Shown here: positions 37,099 through 45,857 of the stretch, one piece after another
Position numbering within the stretch: position 1 is the first letter of the stretch
Layout: the number at the start of each line of letters is the position of its first letter
NCBI GenBank assembly: GCA_963814905.1
Contig: CAWFEM010000014.1
Span: forward strand, 310,001 to 374,000
DNA length: 64,000 nucleotides
DNA from: DASWJZ01 sp963814905
Lineage (GTDB): Bacteria; Pseudomonadota; Alphaproteobacteria; Rhizobiales; Afifellaceae
Direction: 5' to 3'
The notes under the pieces: generated by a model
What the model saw: only the letters and a program-made list of their open reading frames with translations
What the model was told of the DNA's origin: nothing
Database searches by the model: none
Program-made: the position numbers and the translations under genes

Positions 37099-37528
37099 GC
37101 CGAACGGCCCGGGTCACGCTCTGGACAATACCGCTTTGTCCGACCTCATAGACATCGTCGCCATCGATATAAACGTAGTTGCAGCGCTCGCCGGTGCGGC
37201 CGGTCTTGTAGCAGAACTTGTCGCCGGAGACGTGGATGCTGCCGTTGAAGGTCCCGTGGCGGGAGCCGAGCTGATAGGTCCCGTGATTGGTCTCGGTCTT
37301 GAAGTCGTAGGTCACTTCGCCTGTCACGACGCCGAAGAAGGTGAAGCTCGTGTAGGCAAAGGTCTTGCCGTCATAGAGCGCGACGATGGCTGCGCCGTTC
37401 AGCCGCTTCGCGGACGCCGGGAGCTTCGGAGCCTCGGCGGCAAGGACTGTCGAGACGAAGAATGCGAACACGACGACGGTGCCGGCGAAAAGCGGCGGAA
37501 ACCGCTTCCGCGCGCGGGCGCGTCCCAT
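37082..37528 (-). CDS. Secreted protein of unknown function, DUF995-like
   Basis: A 148-residue protein with a basic N terminus and a signal peptide ending near VLAAEA (about 31). The mature part is beta-rich: AALYDGKTF-like ALYDGKTFAY, TYQLGSRHGTFNG, GDKFCYKTG and CNYVYIDGDDVYEV. Two cysteines (in FCYK and RCNY) could form a disulfide. The pattern resembles the Rhizobiales DUF995 family, at moderate confidence. One base separates it from the DUF502 stop, so it is in that operon. Confidence 0.7.
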   Translation of the reverse strand: MGRARARKRFPPLFAGTVVVFAFFVSTVLAAEAPKLPASAKRLNGAAIVALYDGKTFAYTSFTFFGVVTGEVTYDFKTETNHGTYQLGSRHGTFNGSIHVSGDKFCYKTGRTGERCNYVYIDGDDVYEVGQSGIVQSVTRAVRPSQPA

Positions 37529-37529
37529 C

Positions 37530-38255
37530 TCACTCGGCGGCCTCGGTGACCGGCTTCGACGGGGAAGCCGGCGTGACCACCGGCGGTTCCGCGCGATCAG
37601 GCGCCACCAGACCGGCGGAGATGATCATCTTGGCGGCTTCCTCCACACTCATGTCGAGGATCGTCGCTTCCTTGCGCGGCACGAAGACGAGGAAGCCGGC
37701 GGTGACGTTGGGCGTGTTCGGGATGAACACCGCCAAGAGGTCCTTGTCAGGGTGGTGCTGACGGATCTCGCCCTTCGCGCGGGTCGCCACGAAGCCGACG
37801 CGCCACACGCCCTTGATTGGATATTCCACCAGCGCGACCGTCTGGAACGACCGGCTCGTCTGCGACAGCGCCGTCTGAAAGAGCTGCTTCAGCCCGCGAT
37901 AGACGTTCCTGACAAGCGGCATGCGGTCGAGCAGGCCCTCGCCGTAGCCGACCACCGTGCGTCCGACGAGGCTGGCGGTCAGGAAGCCGAGCAGCGTGAT
38001 GATCACGATGGCGAAGAGAAGCCCGACTCCGGGCACCGAGAACGGCAGGTAATTGTCCGGGTTATAGACGCGCGGGATGAGCGGCTTCACCCGGCTGTCG
38101 ACCCAATGCACGAAGGTCCAGGTGATGTAGATCGTGATCCCGATCGGCGCCGCGACGACGATGCCGGTCAGGAAGTAGTTCCGAAGCCGGACACGCGCGC
38201 GCGACCGCCGCTTCGGCGGCGGTGCTGCCCTGTGTACGAGGTCGTCGAAATCCAT
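37530..38255 (-). CDS. DUF502 family membrane protein
   Basis: A 241-residue inner-membrane protein with two helices (about 27-52 and 75-100) and a cytoplasmic/periplasmic domain. LRNYFLTGIVVAAPIGITIY, GLLDRMPLVRNVYRGLKQL and VFIPNTPNVTAGFLVFVPR (each a family hallmark) identify DUF502. Function unknown; the gene is regularly next to recG and glmS in Rhizobiales. ATG 38255 (MDFDDLVHRA) is chosen over 38297. Confidence 0.9.
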   Translation of the reverse strand: MDFDDLVHRAAPPPKRRSRARVRLRNYFLTGIVVAAPIGITIYITWTFVHWVDSRVKPLIPRVYNPDNYLPFSVPGVGLLFAIVIITLLGFLTASLVGRTVVGYGEGLLDRMPLVRNVYRGLKQLFQTALSQTSRSFQTVALVEYPIKGVWRVGFVATRAKGEIRQHHPDKDLLAVFIPNTPNVTAGFLVFVPRKEATILDMSVEEAAKMIISAGLVAPDRAEPPVVTPASPSKPVTEAAE

Positions 38256-38419
38256 TCCCGGTCCCCGGGTCGGCGATCCGGCCGTCACGGCGATCAACGC
38301 GCGAACGCCGTTTCCGGCTCCAGTGTCGGACAGAAGCCCGCAGGCCGCAAGGCTCCGATCGGCGCCCGCGCCGACTGCACCTCATCTCACCCGCGCGGCG
38401 CGAATATCGAGCCGCCGCG

Positions 38420-39205
38420 TCAGTTCCTCGTTCCGAACGACCCGCCACCGCCGCCTTGCGGCTTACCGGGAGGTCCGCCGCCTGGCGCTCCGCCAGCGTT
38501 GCCCTCCCCGGCGCTCCCCGGGAACATCGCGGTGCTGCCGCAGCCGCGGATATTCGTGCGGAAGGCCGGATCGAGTCGCGACTGGCTGACGACAAAGGGA
38601 AAGAAAACCGAGAGTCGCTGTCGCCGCTCAATACCGGCAGGGTTGTAAAAGCCTCCGCCGCGCGGCCCCACGAACATCCTGCAATCGTCGGTGATCTGGA
38701 CGCAGAAACCGGCGACGTCGCAGATCTCCCCGGAGCCTTCGAGGAAAACCACGCTCGAATCGGGTCCGCGCGCATTGACGTCGAACACGGTGCCGCGCAC
38801 ACCGACCGCGATCGTCGGCGTCCGCACCGAATAGACCCGGCTCGGGCTCTTCCCGCTGATGAAGCGCAGCGACCCCTTGAGAAGGTTGATCGACACCTCC
38901 TTGGCGGTGTTGTCGGGGTTGAATACGAATCGGTCGATCGTCAGCCGCGTGCTCGGCCCCACGACGATCCGGGTGTCATCGATGAAGCGTATCTGCGCCA
39001 GGCCGCTCGGATTGCTGACCAGCACGTCGCCCATGAAGACCGCGCCCTGGACCTCGAGCACGCGACGCGCTGCCGGTCCGCTCGCGTCGACCGTCCGGTC
39101 GATCTTGATCGCGACGCCGCTTGGCTCAAGAGCCGCGGCAGGTGTGGCCACGGCAACGAGAGCCGCAAGCAGGATCGGGATTCTTCCGAGCGAGGCGCGA
39201 GACAC
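38420..39205 (-). CDS. FecR-domain secreted protein
   Basis: A 261-residue exported protein: signal peptide (ending ATPAAA-LE), then a FecR-type beta-sandwich domain (VLVSNPSGLAQIRFIDDTR, STRLTIDRF, YSVRTPTIAVGVRGTVFDV, each a typical strand), and a Gly/Pro-rich tail (GGAPGGGPPGKPQGGGGG). There is no sigma factor or TonB receptor nearby, so this is not classic iron-citrate regulation; standalone proteins of this kind are probably envelope-surface proteins. GTG start with GGAG six bases upstream. Confidence 0.87.
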   Translation of the reverse strand: MSRASLGRIPILLAALVAVATPAAALEPSGVAIKIDRTVDASGPAARRVLEVQGAVFMGDVLVSNPSGLAQIRFIDDTRIVVGPSTRLTIDRFVFNPDNTAKEVSINLLKGSLRFISGKSPSRVYSVRTPTIAVGVRGTVFDVNARGPDSSVVFLEGSGEICDVAGFCVQITDDCRMFVGPRGGGFYNPAGIERRQRLSVFFPFVVSQSRLDPAFRTNIRGCGSTAMFPGSAGEGNAGGAPGGGPPGKPQGGGGGSFGTRN

Positions 39206-39315
39206 GATATCTCCGTAGCGAGGTCAGGACGATAGCGCCCAAAAAGACCACGGAATACGGTCAGGAATGAGGTGTGCTTCGCGCTGGGTAAACGCTGAGG
39301 CGAAAAAGGTGTGGA

Positions 39316-41142
39316 TCACTCCACGGTGACGGATTTCGCCAGGTTCCGCGGCTGGTCGACGTCGGTCCCGCGCACCACCGCCGTGTGATAGGCGATGAGC
39401 TGCGCCGGAATCGCATAGACGATCGGCGCCACCTCCTGCGCCATATCGGGAAGGACCAGCGTCGCCGCGGTCTCGATCGACGCCTCCTCAGCGCCCCGCC
39501 GGTCGGTCAACAGGATGATCCGTCCGCCGCGCGCGGCAACCTCCTGCATGTTGGAGACGGTCTTCTCGAAGAGGAAATCGTGCGGGGCGATGACGATGAC
39601 GGGCACCGTCTCGTCGATCAGCGCAATCGGCCCGTGCTTGAGCTCGCCCGCGGCGTAGCCCTCGGCGTGGATGTAGGAGATTTCCTTAAGCTTCAGAGCG
39701 CCTTCCAACGCCAGCGGAAAGGACGTGCCGCGGCCCAGATAGAGCACGTCGGACGCCTTCGCGAGCTCCTTCGCCAGCGCCTCGATCTGCGGCTCAAGCT
39801 TCAGCGCCTGGGCTGCGTGGCGTGGCACCTCGATCGCCGCCTGGACGAGTCGTTCCTCCTCCGCCGCCGAAATCCGGCCGCGCTGCCGCGCCGCGTTGAC
39901 GGCAAGCGCGAAGAGCACCGAGAGCTGGCAGGTGAAGGCCTTTGTGGAGGCGACGCCGATCTCCGGCCCGGCGAGCGTGGGAAGCACGTAGTCGGATTCA
40001 CGCGCGATAGAGGAGGACGGAACGTTGACGATGGCGCCGATCTTCTGGCCGGCGGCGGCCGCGTAGCGGAGCGACGCGAGCGTGTCGGCCGTCTCCCCCG
40101 ACTGCGAGACGAAGAGCGCGAGCCCGCCCGGATCGAGCGGCATTTCGCGGTAGCGGAACTCCGAGGCGATATCGAGCTCGACCGGAAGCCGCGCCAGCCG
40201 CTCGAACCAGTATTTCCCGATATGGGCGGCATAGCTCGCCGTGCCGCAGGCCGACATCGCGAGCCTGCCAAGCTTTGCGAAGTCGATCGCCGCGTCCTCC
40301 GGGAGCGCCGTTCGTCCGGTGGCGAAATCGATGTAGTGGGCGAGCGTGTGGGAGATCACTTCCGGCTGCTCGTAGATCTCCTTCTGCATGAAGTGCCGGT
40401 GATTGCCCTTGTCGACGGTCAGGCTCGCGGCGACCGCGTGCACGATCGGGCGCTCGACGCTCTTCCCCTCGTCGTTGAAGATCTGCACCGAATGGCGCGT
40501 GACGACCGCCCAGTCGCCGTCGTCGAGATAGGTGATCGACTGCGTGAACGGCGCGAGCGCCATCGCGTCGGAGCCGACGTACATCTCGCCGTCGCCGTGG
40601 CCGATGGCAAGCGGGCTGCCGCGCCGCGCGGCGACCAGAAGATCATCCTCGCCGGCGAAGAGCACGGCGAGCGCGAACGCACCCTCAAGCCGCTTCAGCG
40701 TCTCCGCCATCGCCTCTACGGGCTTCATGCCCTGGTCGAGCGCCATGGTGATGAGATGCGCCACGACCTCCGTATCGGTGTCGCTGGCAAGCGTGCGGCC
40801 TGACGCGACGATCTCGCGTTTCAGCGTCTGGAAATTTTCGATGATGCCGTTGTGGACGATGGCGACGCGCTCCGTCGCGTGCGGGTGCGCGTTCGATTCC
40901 GTCGGCGCGCCGTGCGTCGCCCAGCGGGTATGGCCGATCCCGGCAATGCCGGCGAGCGGCTCGGCTACAAGCCGCGCCTCCAGGTTGACGAGCTTGCCCT
41001 TGGCGCGGCGGCGCTCCAGGTGGCCGTGTTCGAGCGTGGCGATACCAGCGGAATCGTAGCCGCGGTATTCAAGCCGCTTCAGCGCGTCCACGATCTGCGG
41101 CGCGACCGGCCCTTTGCCGAGAATCCCGACAATCCCGCACAT
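39316..41142 (-). CDS. glmS: Glucosamine-6-phosphate synthase (isomerizing)
   Basis: A 608-residue enzyme converting fructose-6-phosphate and glutamine to glucosamine-6-phosphate, the entry to peptidoglycan and LPS amino sugars. It begins MCGIVGILG with the catalytic C2 of the glutaminase domain, has two SIS domains (SACGTASYAAH, SQSGETADT) and ends NLAKSVTVE. It is downstream of glmU with a 138-base gap. No glmS ribozyme-like structure is evident upstream. Confidence 0.97.
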   Translation of the reverse strand: MCGIVGILGKGPVAPQIVDALKRLEYRGYDSAGIATLEHGHLERRRAKGKLVNLEARLVAEPLAGIAGIGHTRWATHGAPTESNAHPHATERVAIVHNGIIENFQTLKREIVASGRTLASDTDTEVVAHLITMALDQGMKPVEAMAETLKRLEGAFALAVLFAGEDDLLVAARRGSPLAIGHGDGEMYVGSDAMALAPFTQSITYLDDGDWAVVTRHSVQIFNDEGKSVERPIVHAVAASLTVDKGNHRHFMQKEIYEQPEVISHTLAHYIDFATGRTALPEDAAIDFAKLGRLAMSACGTASYAAHIGKYWFERLARLPVELDIASEFRYREMPLDPGGLALFVSQSGETADTLASLRYAAAAGQKIGAIVNVPSSSIARESDYVLPTLAGPEIGVASTKAFTCQLSVLFALAVNAARQRGRISAAEEERLVQAAIEVPRHAAQALKLEPQIEALAKELAKASDVLYLGRGTSFPLALEGALKLKEISYIHAEGYAAGELKHGPIALIDETVPVIVIAPHDFLFEKTVSNMQEVAARGGRIILLTDRRGAEEASIETAATLVLPDMAQEVAPIVYAIPAQLIAYHTAVVRGTDVDQPRNLAKSVTVE

Positions 41143-41280
41143 GAAATGATTCCCCGCATTCTCCGCCAGCTTTGTAGGGAAGCCCCGCGCCGCGCGGAAA
41201 TCAAAGTGAATTGCAGAATATGACTAAAGTCCGCGCCGCCGGTTAACGACGTTCGAGCAGGCGCGAAGCTCGCGTCGGGC

Positions 41281-42600
41281 CTATTTCTTCCGCTTTTCCG
41301 CCGCGCGACCCGGCTTGTTGACCTGGCGTGCACGGCCGAAGGCGAGCGCGTCCGCCGGCACGTCCTCGGTGATGACGCTGCCGGAGGCGACATAGGCGCC
41401 GTCGCCGATCTTGACCGGCGCGACCAGCGCCGAGTTCGAGCCGATGAAAGCGCCCTTCCCGATCTCGGTCAGATGCTTGTGAACGCCGTCGTAATTGCAG
41501 GTGATGGTGCCGGCGCCGATGTTCGACTTCGCGCCGACATGCGCGTCGCCGATATAGGCGAGGTGGTTGATCTTCGCGCCGGGCTCGATCTCGGCCGCCT
41601 TGATCTCCACGAAGTTGCCGATATGCGCGCCCTCCCCGATCTCCGCGCCGGGACGGAGCCGCGCGAAGGGCCCGACGATCGCGCCCGCCGCGATCGAGGC
41701 CCCTTCGATATGGGAGAAGGCGCGGATCGTGACGTCGTCGGCGACGGTCACGCCCGGGCCGAAGACCACGTTTGGCTCCACGACAACATCGCGGCCGAGC
41801 CTGGTGTCATGAGAGAAGAACACCGTCTCCGGCGCAATGAGCGTCGCCCCGTTCGCCTGCGCCTCGGCGCGCCGCCTGCGCTGGAAGAGATTCTCCGCTT
41901 CGGCGAGCTGCGCGCGGTCGTTGATGCCGCGCACGTCGTCCGCCGCGACCTCGACGGCGATCGCCTTCAGCCCCTGCCGGTTGGCGATCTCCGGCGCGTC
42001 GGTCAGGTAGAACTCCTTCTGGTCGTTCTCCGGCGTGATCGCCTCGAGGATCGAGAGCGCGGTCGCGCCCGATAGCCCCATCATGCCGCCGTTGCAGAAT
42101 TGGATCTTGCGCTCCACCTCGCTGGCGTCGCGCTCCTCGCGGATCGCAAGGAGCCTGTCGCCCTCCATCACCAGCCGCCCGTAGCCGGTCGGGTCGGCCG
42201 GGCGCATGCCGCCGGCGACGACTGCGGCGCCCTCCGCGAGCTTCGCCCGCAACGCATCGATTGTCTGGCGCGAGAGGAAGGGCGTGTCGCCGTAGACGAC
42301 CAGGATGTCGTCGGCGTCCTTGAACGCGTCGCGCGCGGCAAGCACGGCATGCGCCGTCCCGCGCTGCTCGTCCTGAACCGCGACCTCGATCTCCGGATAG
42401 GTCTTCGCGAGAAGCGCGGCGATCGCCTCGCGCGCGCCGGGCGCCACGACCACGGCGATCCGATCGACCGCCGGCGCGACGGCGTCCAGGACGTGAAAGA
42501 GCATGGGCTTGCCGCCGATCGGATGCAGCACCTTCGGCAGGCGCGACTTCATCCGCTTTCCTTCGCCGGCTGCAAGCACAACCGCCAGGCTCTTGCGCAT
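41281..42600 (-). CDS. glmU: Bifunctional UDP-GlcNAc pyrophosphorylase / GlcN-1-P acetyltransferase
   Basis: A 439-residue enzyme making UDP-GlcNAc. N-terminal uridyltransferase motif LAAGEGKRMKSRLPKVLHP (two short parts) and YGDTPFL; C-terminal left-handed beta-helix with IGNFVEIKAAE, NHLAYIGDAHVG and NIGAGTITCNYDG. Length is near the alphaproteobacterial norm. Together with glmS it forms the amino-sugar pair; both are minus strand. Confidence 0.97.
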   Translation of the reverse strand: MRKSLAVVLAAGEGKRMKSRLPKVLHPIGGKPMLFHVLDAVAPAVDRIAVVVAPGAREAIAALLAKTYPEIEVAVQDEQRGTAHAVLAARDAFKDADDILVVYGDTPFLSRQTIDALRAKLAEGAAVVAGGMRPADPTGYGRLVMEGDRLLAIREERDASEVERKIQFCNGGMMGLSGATALSILEAITPENDQKEFYLTDAPEIANRQGLKAIAVEVAADDVRGINDRAQLAEAENLFQRRRRAEAQANGATLIAPETVFFSHDTRLGRDVVVEPNVVFGPGVTVADDVTIRAFSHIEGASIAAGAIVGPFARLRPGAEIGEGAHIGNFVEIKAAEIEPGAKINHLAYIGDAHVGAKSNIGAGTITCNYDGVHKHLTEIGKGAFIGSNSALVAPVKIGDGAYVASGSVITEDVPADALAFGRARQVNKPGRAAEKRKK

Positions 42601-42729
42601 CGAAAACCTCGTTGCCGTCGGGCCAGTGCGGTTCGCCAGCGCAATTCGCGGTCTTGCCCGGTCTTCGCGCGTGCGTTAGCGCAAAGGTCCCGCTTCGAAA
42701 ACTCATTCCTCGAGATTGGCCTAATTGCG

Positions 42730-43653
42730 ATGGAGTCCGGGCCCCTGCGCGTTCGCGACGTGGCGTTGATCGCGACCGTGCCGCTCTTCTTCTCGTCGAA
42801 CGTCGTCATCGGGCGTTTTGTGGCCGCCGAGGTCGCCCCCTGGACCCTCGCCTTCCTGCGCTGGACGGGCGCGTTCCTGATCCTCCTGCCTTTCGCCGCG
42901 CCGGGGCTCCGCGCCAGTCTCGCGGCGATCCGCGCCGAGGCGCGCGTCCTCGCGCTCCTCGGCTTCCTCGGCATGTTCGTCTGTGGCGGCGTCGTCTACC
43001 TGGCGCTGCACCACACGACCGCCGCCAACGCGACGCTGATCTACAGCACCGCCAACGTCATGATCCTGCTCCTGGAATGGCGCTTCCGCGGCCGCCCGAT
43101 CGGAGCGCGGGAGCTGATCGGAACGGTGCTGGCGCTGAGCGGCGTCGCCGTCGTCGCGCTTGGGTCGGCCGGCTGGCATTTTCGGCTCAATCCGGGCGAC
43201 ATCCTGATCGGCGTCGCGGCGTTCTCCTGGGCGATCTATTCGGTGCTTCTGAAGCGCCCGGGGCTCGGCGCCATTCCCGGCTCGACGCTCTTCGCGACGA
43301 TCATGGTGACGGGGGTCGTGCTGCTCTTCCCGATGATGCTCTGGGAGGTGGCGGCGGGCCCGGCGTTGCCACATAACGCAAAAGGCTGGCTTGCCGTCGC
43401 GGCGGTCGCGCTCATCCCGTCGATCGGCGCCTATTCCGGCTACCAGTACGGCGTCCGCCGCTTCGGCCCGGCGCTGATGGCAATGTCGTCCTATCTGTGG
43501 ATGCCCTACGGCCTCGTTCTTGCGGTGCTCTTCCTCGGCGAGGCGTTGCGCCCCTTCCACATCGTCGGACTGGCGCTCATCCTGCCGGGCGTGATCCTCG
43601 CGACCGCGCGCTTTCCTTCCCGGAGGCCGCCCGGCGCTGCCGCGGTTTCTTAG
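42730..43653 (+). CDS. EamA-family (DMT superfamily) permease
   Basis: A 307-residue inner-membrane protein with ten hydrophobic helices in two EamA repeats. The first repeat has LFFSSNVVIGRFVA and ALHHTTAANATLIYSTANV, the second AFSWAIYSVLLKR and MAMSSYLWMPYGLVLAVLFLGE (each within a helix). Substrate unknown; relatives export metabolites. The 3' end overlaps the convergent TfoX-N gene by 77 bases. Confidence 0.9.
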   Translation: MESGPLRVRDVALIATVPLFFSSNVVIGRFVAAEVAPWTLAFLRWTGAFLILLPFAAPGLRASLAAIRAEARVLALLGFLGMFVCGGVVYLALHHTTAANATLIYSTANVMILLLEWRFRGRPIGARELIGTVLALSGVAVVALGSAGWHFRLNPGDILIGVAAFSWAIYSVLLKRPGLGAIPGSTLFATIMVTGVVLLFPMMLWEVAAGPALPHNAKGWLAVAAVALIPSIGAYSGYQYGVRRFGPALMAMSSYLWMPYGLVLAVLFLGEALRPFHIVGLALILPGVILATARFPSRRPPGAAAVS

Positions 43654-43981
43654 GCTTCGCCGCACCGCGGAGCGCCACCTCGTAGGCGCGGTTCGCCCAG
43701 ACGACCAGCGCGTCGGAATCGTCGAGCGCCTCGCTCGGTAGCGTCCAATAGGTCAGCTTGAAGCGGCGGCCTTCCTCGCCGTAGTCGAAGGTGCGCGACC
43801 CCGCGGCGCGGAACGCCTCCACCGTGTCGTCGTCGGTTTTCAGGTAGATCTCGCCGTCGCTTCCCACGATGCCGAAGATGACGCCGTCGCGGTAGAGACC
43901 GAAGGCTCCGAACATGCGGCGGATGGAGATCGGGCCGAACGGCTCGAAGAGATCGGTCAGCCAGTCGTGCTGCTGGCTCAG
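43577..43981 (-). CDS. TfoX N-terminal-domain protein, probable CTG start
   Basis: A 134-residue protein if begun at CTG 43981; the first ATG is 43915. The domain start SQQHDWLTDLFEPFGPISIR precedes RRMFGAFGLYRDG and LYLKTDDDT, the TfoX-N signature, so the ATG-only product would lack the first helix. The CTG overlaps the sufA-type stop as CTGA, mimicking the ATGA overlaps used elsewhere here. No ATG/GTG/TTG exists in frame nearby upstream. The C-terminal tail is Arg/Lys/Ala-rich and overlaps the EamA gene. Function outside Haemophilus competence is unknown. Confidence 0.8.
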   Translation of the reverse strand: MSQQHDWLTDLFEPFGPISIRRMFGAFGLYRDGVIFGIVGSDGEIYLKTDDDTVEAFRAAGSRTFDYGEEGRRFKLTYWTLPSEALDDSDALVVWANRAYEVALRGAAKPKKPRQRRAASGKESARSRGSRPAG

Positions 43982-44361
43982 CCGCGCGCCTCGGCGAGCA
44001 GCGCCTCCGACGCGGGCTTGATCTCGACGGATTCGCCGCAGCCGCAGGCGGAAGTCTGGTTGGGATTGCGGAACACGAAGCCGGTGCGCAGCTTGGTGAC
44101 CTCGAAATCCATCTCCGTGCCGAGCAGGAAGAGCGTCGCCTCCGGATTCACGAACACCTTGGCGCCGCCGATGTCGACCACATCGTCCGCCGGTTCCGGC
44201 TGGCGCACGAGGTCGACCATGTATTCCATGCCGGCGCAGCCGCCCTTCTTGATGCCGATGCGGATGCCTTCGGCCGAGCCGTCGGCATTCTCGACGATAT
44301 CGCGGACGCGCGCGGCGGCGCGCTCGGTGACGGAAACGACTTGGAAGCGGGGCTTGGCCAT
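43978..44361 (-). CDS. sufA: A-type iron-sulfur carrier (SufA/IscA/ErpA-like)
   Basis: A 127-residue Fe-S cluster carrier. It has the three conserved cysteines: one in KKGGCAGMEY and two in SACGCGES. ATG 44361 begins MAKPRFQVVSVTERAA; the longer open frame upstream overlaps the preceding gene. It is the second-last gene in the suf operon. SufA versus IscA cannot be settled by sequence alone; the operon favours SufA. Confidence 0.93.
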   Translation of the reverse strand: MAKPRFQVVSVTERAAARVRDIVENADGSAEGIRIGIKKGGCAGMEYMVDLVRQPEPADDVVDIGGAKVFVNPEATLFLLGTEMDFEVTKLRTGFVFRNPNQTSACGCGESVEIKPASEALLAEARG

Positions 44362-44402
44362 ACTGGATAGATAAGCCTGTTCGCGAAGGATTTCCAGGCG
44401 TC

Positions 44403-44756
44403 TCAGGAGCCGCGGCGTCGCAGCATCATGACGAGACCCGCAATCAGGACAATGAGAATTGCCGCATGGAACACGAGGTCGCCGACCGTTTGCGGCCCGA
44501 TCCCGATTGCGATGGTAAAGGCGCCGACAAGCGTGCCGAGCAACGCAAATCCCTGCGCAAGAGGGCCCGCCCAACGAAATGCGGACGGCCGGGCCATCCC
44601 GACGCCCCAACCGAGAAGAAGCACCACCCCGATGACGCTTTCCGCCACTCCGGCCTTGGTATGCTCAAATCCCGGGAAAAGGATGCCGAAATGAATTTTC
44701 AAGGCCACGCCAAAGGCAAAGGCTTCGGCGAAGAGAAGCCAGCGCAGCGAAAGCAC
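44403..44756 (-). CDS. Four-helix membrane protein inside the suf operon (hypothetical)
   Basis: A 117-residue membrane protein with about four hydrophobic helices (SVIGVVLLLGWGVGMA, FALLGTLVGAFTIAIGIG and LVFHAAILIVLIAGLVMM among them). FGILFPGFEHTK is in the first loop. The pattern is like small DoxX-type or unassigned proteins. GTG start at 44756, eight bases after the sufT stop; it is 42 bases ahead of sufA. Nothing ties it to cluster assembly except position. Confidence 0.7.
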   Translation of the reverse strand: MLSLRWLLFAEAFAFGVALKIHFGILFPGFEHTKAGVAESVIGVVLLLGWGVGMARPSAFRWAGPLAQGFALLGTLVGAFTIAIGIGPQTVGDLVFHAAILIVLIAGLVMMLRRRGS

Positions 44757-44763
44757 TGTCAGG

Positions 44764-45171
44764 TCACCACCAGCCGATGGCGACCTTGGCCTCGTCCGAC
44801 ATGCGCTCCGGCGACCAGGGCGGGTCGAAAACGACGTTCGCCTTGGCTCCGGAGACGCCCGGAACAGACGCGACGGCGTCCTCCACCCAGACCGGCATGT
44901 CGCCGGCGACCGGGCAGCCCGGCGCGGTCAGCGTCATGTCGACGTTGACGTGGCGGCTGTCGTCGATGTCGACCTTGTAGATCAGGCCCAGCTCGTAGAT
45001 GTCGGCCGGGATTTCCGGGTCGTAGACGGTCTTCAGCGCCGCCACGATCCCGCCGGTCAGCTTCTCAAGCTCTTCCGCCGGGATGGTTGTCCCGGCGAAA
45101 TCGGGCTTGTTCGGCGCCGCTTCTTCGGGCGCTTCCGCTTGGTCCTTCGCGGTGGCTTCGATCTCGCTCAT
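44764..45171 (-). CDS. sufT: SUF-system protein SufT (DUF59)
   Basis: A 135-residue protein with a MIP18/DUF59 domain: TVYDPEIPADIYELGLIY, VDMTLTAPGCPVAGDMP and VVFDPPWSPERMSDEAK. The cysteine in APGCP is the family's key residue. SufT helps cluster maturation or delivery. The first 30 residues are a charged leader. The ATG overlaps the higA stop as ATGA, so the toxin-antitoxin pair and sufT share a message. Confidence 0.93.
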   Translation of the reverse strand: MSEIEATAKDQAEAPEEAAPNKPDFAGTTIPAEELEKLTGGIVAALKTVYDPEIPADIYELGLIYKVDIDDSRHVNVDMTLTAPGCPVAGDMPVWVEDAVASVPGVSGAKANVVFDPPWSPERMSDEAKVAIGWW

Positions 45172-45470
45172 TCCGCAGCTTCCCTGTGCTGTTCGCGCCG
45201 GGCAAGCTTCTCGATCTCTTTGCCGACCTCCCGGCGCGCAAGGTTCAACTCATAGGTTTTCTGGAGGTTCATCCAGAGTTCAGGGCTTGTCCCGAACCAG
45301 TGCCCGAGCCGCAAAGCGGTGTCTCCCGTGATGCCACGCTCACCGCGGATGATTTGCGTAATTCGGTTCGCCGGGACCTTAATCTGTCGCGCGAGCTCGC
45401 GCGCGCTCATGTTGAGTTCCTTGAGGGCGTCCTCAAGGATACCGCCCGGATGAACAACCCGCAAAAACAT
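45168..45470 (-). CDS. higA: HigA-family antitoxin (suf-embedded)
   Basis: A 100-residue HTH antitoxin: VHPGGILEDALKELNMSARE is the HigA N terminus, ELARQIKVPANRITQIIRGE the helix-turn-helix, then ALRLGHWFGTSPELWMNLQ. It begins nine bases after the toxin and overlaps sufT by 4 bases. It should neutralise HigB and repress the module's promoter. Confidence 0.93.
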   Translation of the reverse strand: MFLRVVHPGGILEDALKELNMSARELARQIKVPANRITQIIRGERGITGDTALRLGHWFGTSPELWMNLQKTYELNLARREVGKEIEKLARREQHREAAE

Positions 45471-45479
45471 CGCCTGTCC

Positions 45480-45764
45480 TCAGTGGTAGTCCGCGATCTC
45501 GACCCGCTCGGCGCATGCATCCGCCGCATTCCACACAAAGCATACGCGCCACTGCCTATTTATCCGGATGCTGTGCTGACCGCGCCTGTCCCCCTTCAGT
45601 GCTTCAAGGTGGTTGCCGGGCACCGCTCTGATGTCATCCAGTGACCCTGCGACCTCCAGCTGCGCCAGCTTACGCTCTGCAGTAACCGCGAACGCTTCGA
45701 ACTCCTTCACTAAACCACCCAAAGCGAACCGCTCGGTGCGCTTGTTCCCAAAGCTCTTGATCAC
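45480..45764 (-). CDS. higB: HigB-family toxin (suf-embedded)
   Basis: A 94-residue RelE-superfamily mRNA interferase, full length: MIKSFGNKRTERF at the start, PGNHLEALKGDRRGQHSIRI in the middle, and NRQWRVCFVW and VEIADYH at the end. HigB toxins cut ribosome-bound mRNA. Unlike the pair at 29.2 kb this toxin frame is intact. It lies 128 bases downstream of sufS. Confidence 0.93.
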   Translation of the reverse strand: MIKSFGNKRTERFALGGLVKEFEAFAVTAERKLAQLEVAGSLDDIRAVPGNHLEALKGDRRGQHSIRINRQWRVCFVWNAADACAERVEIADYH

Positions 45765-45857
45765 GCCGGCCCGCCTTCTTCAGGAGGACTCCTGTGCACG
45801 GGGCACCCCCAACCGTCTGGCGAGATCGACATTCGAGAACATAGGGGTGTGATGTGA

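Noticed and set aside
41143..41280. glmS ribozyme/riboswitch upstream of glmS
   Set aside because: The gap is short, lies between glmU and glmS, and shows no matching fold; the ribozyme is mainly a Gram-positive feature.
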